From an uncultured Flavobacteriales bacterium (GTDB taxonomy: Bacteria > Bacteroidota > Bacteroidia > Flavobacteriales > Crocinitomicaceae), in NCBI GenBank assembly GCA_946479125.1, contig CAMLET010000165.1, positions 1-7,067 of the forward strand: a stretch of DNA of 7,067 nucleotides, read 5' to 3'. The notes under the pieces were generated by a model. The model made no database searches, had not been told where the DNA came from, and was given only the letters and a program-made list of their open reading frames with translations. Positions 6,676 to 7,067 of the stretch are shown here, in pieces (the first letter of the stretch is position 1; each line of letters begins with the position of its first letter). The translations under genes were made by a program, and so were the position numbers.

Positions 6676-7067
6676 CTACCCCACTTTTGCCAAACAAGAT
6701 TTCAGAAAAGTATAGATTAATGGATGCGGTAATTCTCTTGTGGAACTGATTTGCGGACAAAAACCACAGGAAACGAAAAACGGTTTAGATTTCAGACTAA
6801 TGATCTCAGGTTCCTCAAACTGATTGAACGCTTCGATATCAACCCCTAAACCTGAAAGGGCGTCTACCAGTTGTGGATACATTGAATATCTTGTAGAAGT
6901 AAGTTCAACACTGCTGTGCGTTGAATACAAATGCTTCAATTCAGAACTTTGGGGTATAATCGTTACTTGTTCAAATTGATTTCCATCAACAAGATTATCA
7001 GAGATCAATTTCTCTCCTTGAGCATTTAGATTGTTTTTCTGTACAACAACATCCAACAAAGCTTTGT
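6676..7067 (-). CDS. CTP-synthase amidotransferase-like protein, C-terminal part (5' end outside window)
   Basis: The minus-strand frame is open to the right edge, giving at least 129 residues ending at the TAG at 6678-6676. The TTG at 7059 is not needed as a start. The last ~80 residues follow the pattern of the CTP synthase glutamine-amidotransferase end: STRYSMYP (compare HRYEVN), LVDALSGLGVDIEAF, then E-I-I-S-L-x-x-x-P-F-F-V and P-H-P-L-I-Y-x-F-L-K-x-x-L. Yet the catalytic segment, normally QFHPExxS, reads GFCPQISS, so both the His and the Glu are gone, and with the nearby Cys it forms CGFC, a CxxC (codons 6768-6757). It is probably not a normal glutaminase and not PyrG itself. I recall a family of stand-alone proteins named for the CTP synthase C-terminal region, some selenoproteins, which may be the home of this gene, but this is unchecked. 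The nucleophile-elbow region lies outside the window. Function unknown. Confidence 0.65.
   Translation of the reverse strand, partial: KALLDVVVQKNNLNAQGEKLISDNLVDGNQFEQVTIIPQSSELKHLYSTHSSVELTSTRYSMYPQLVDALSGLGVDIEAFNQFEEPEIISLKSKPFFVSCGFCPQISSTRELPHPLIYTFLKSCLAKVG

Overview
The window looks like chromosomal DNA of a Bacteroidota bacterium, most likely order Flavobacteriales. A Fluviicola-like member of Crocinitomicaceae is my best guess, by inference only. The reasons are a giant secreted PKD-repeat protein ending in a gliding-motility/type IX secretion C-terminal domain (CHU_C, type B), a signal peptide cleaved just before Gln (the Bacteroidota 'Q-rule'), genes without Shine-Dalgarno sequences, TAnnTTTG-like -7 boxes, and AT-rich intergenic DNA.

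Layout: (1) 1-1950, plus strand: the C-terminal half of cobalamin-dependent methionine synthase MetH, cut by the left edge. (2) 1951-2084: a short AT-rich gap with a long-armed inverted repeat and a candidate promoter. (3) 2085-5822, plus strand: a complete 1245-residue surface or secreted protein made of a signal peptide, about 13 PKD/Ig-like repeats and a C-terminal T9SS sorting domain. A good intrinsic terminator follows it. (4) 5867-6203: a gene-free stretch that is far from featureless. It holds a 15-position hairpin that pairs fully only on the minus strand and is followed by a U-run there, a second hairpin with the same strand bias, three tandem TAACC pentamers, and a set of TATTAGTCG repeats 21 bp apart. 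(5) 6204-6671, plus strand: ribonuclease HI (rnhA) with all catalytic residues, possibly on a leaderless mRNA. (6) 6676-7067, minus strand: the C-terminal end of a protein resembling the glutamine-amidotransferase end of CTP synthase, whose catalytic His-Pro-Glu is replaced by a CxxC-Pro-Gln motif. It runs off the right edge.

The genes do not form one pathway. MetH makes methionine, the PKD protein is exported to the cell surface, and RnhA removes RNA from RNA:DNA hybrids. The most unusual parts are the His-to-Cys active-site replacement in the right-edge gene and the strand-asymmetric structured region at 5891-5990. That region could be the terminator of a transcript running antisense through rnhA, or of a small minus-strand RNA.
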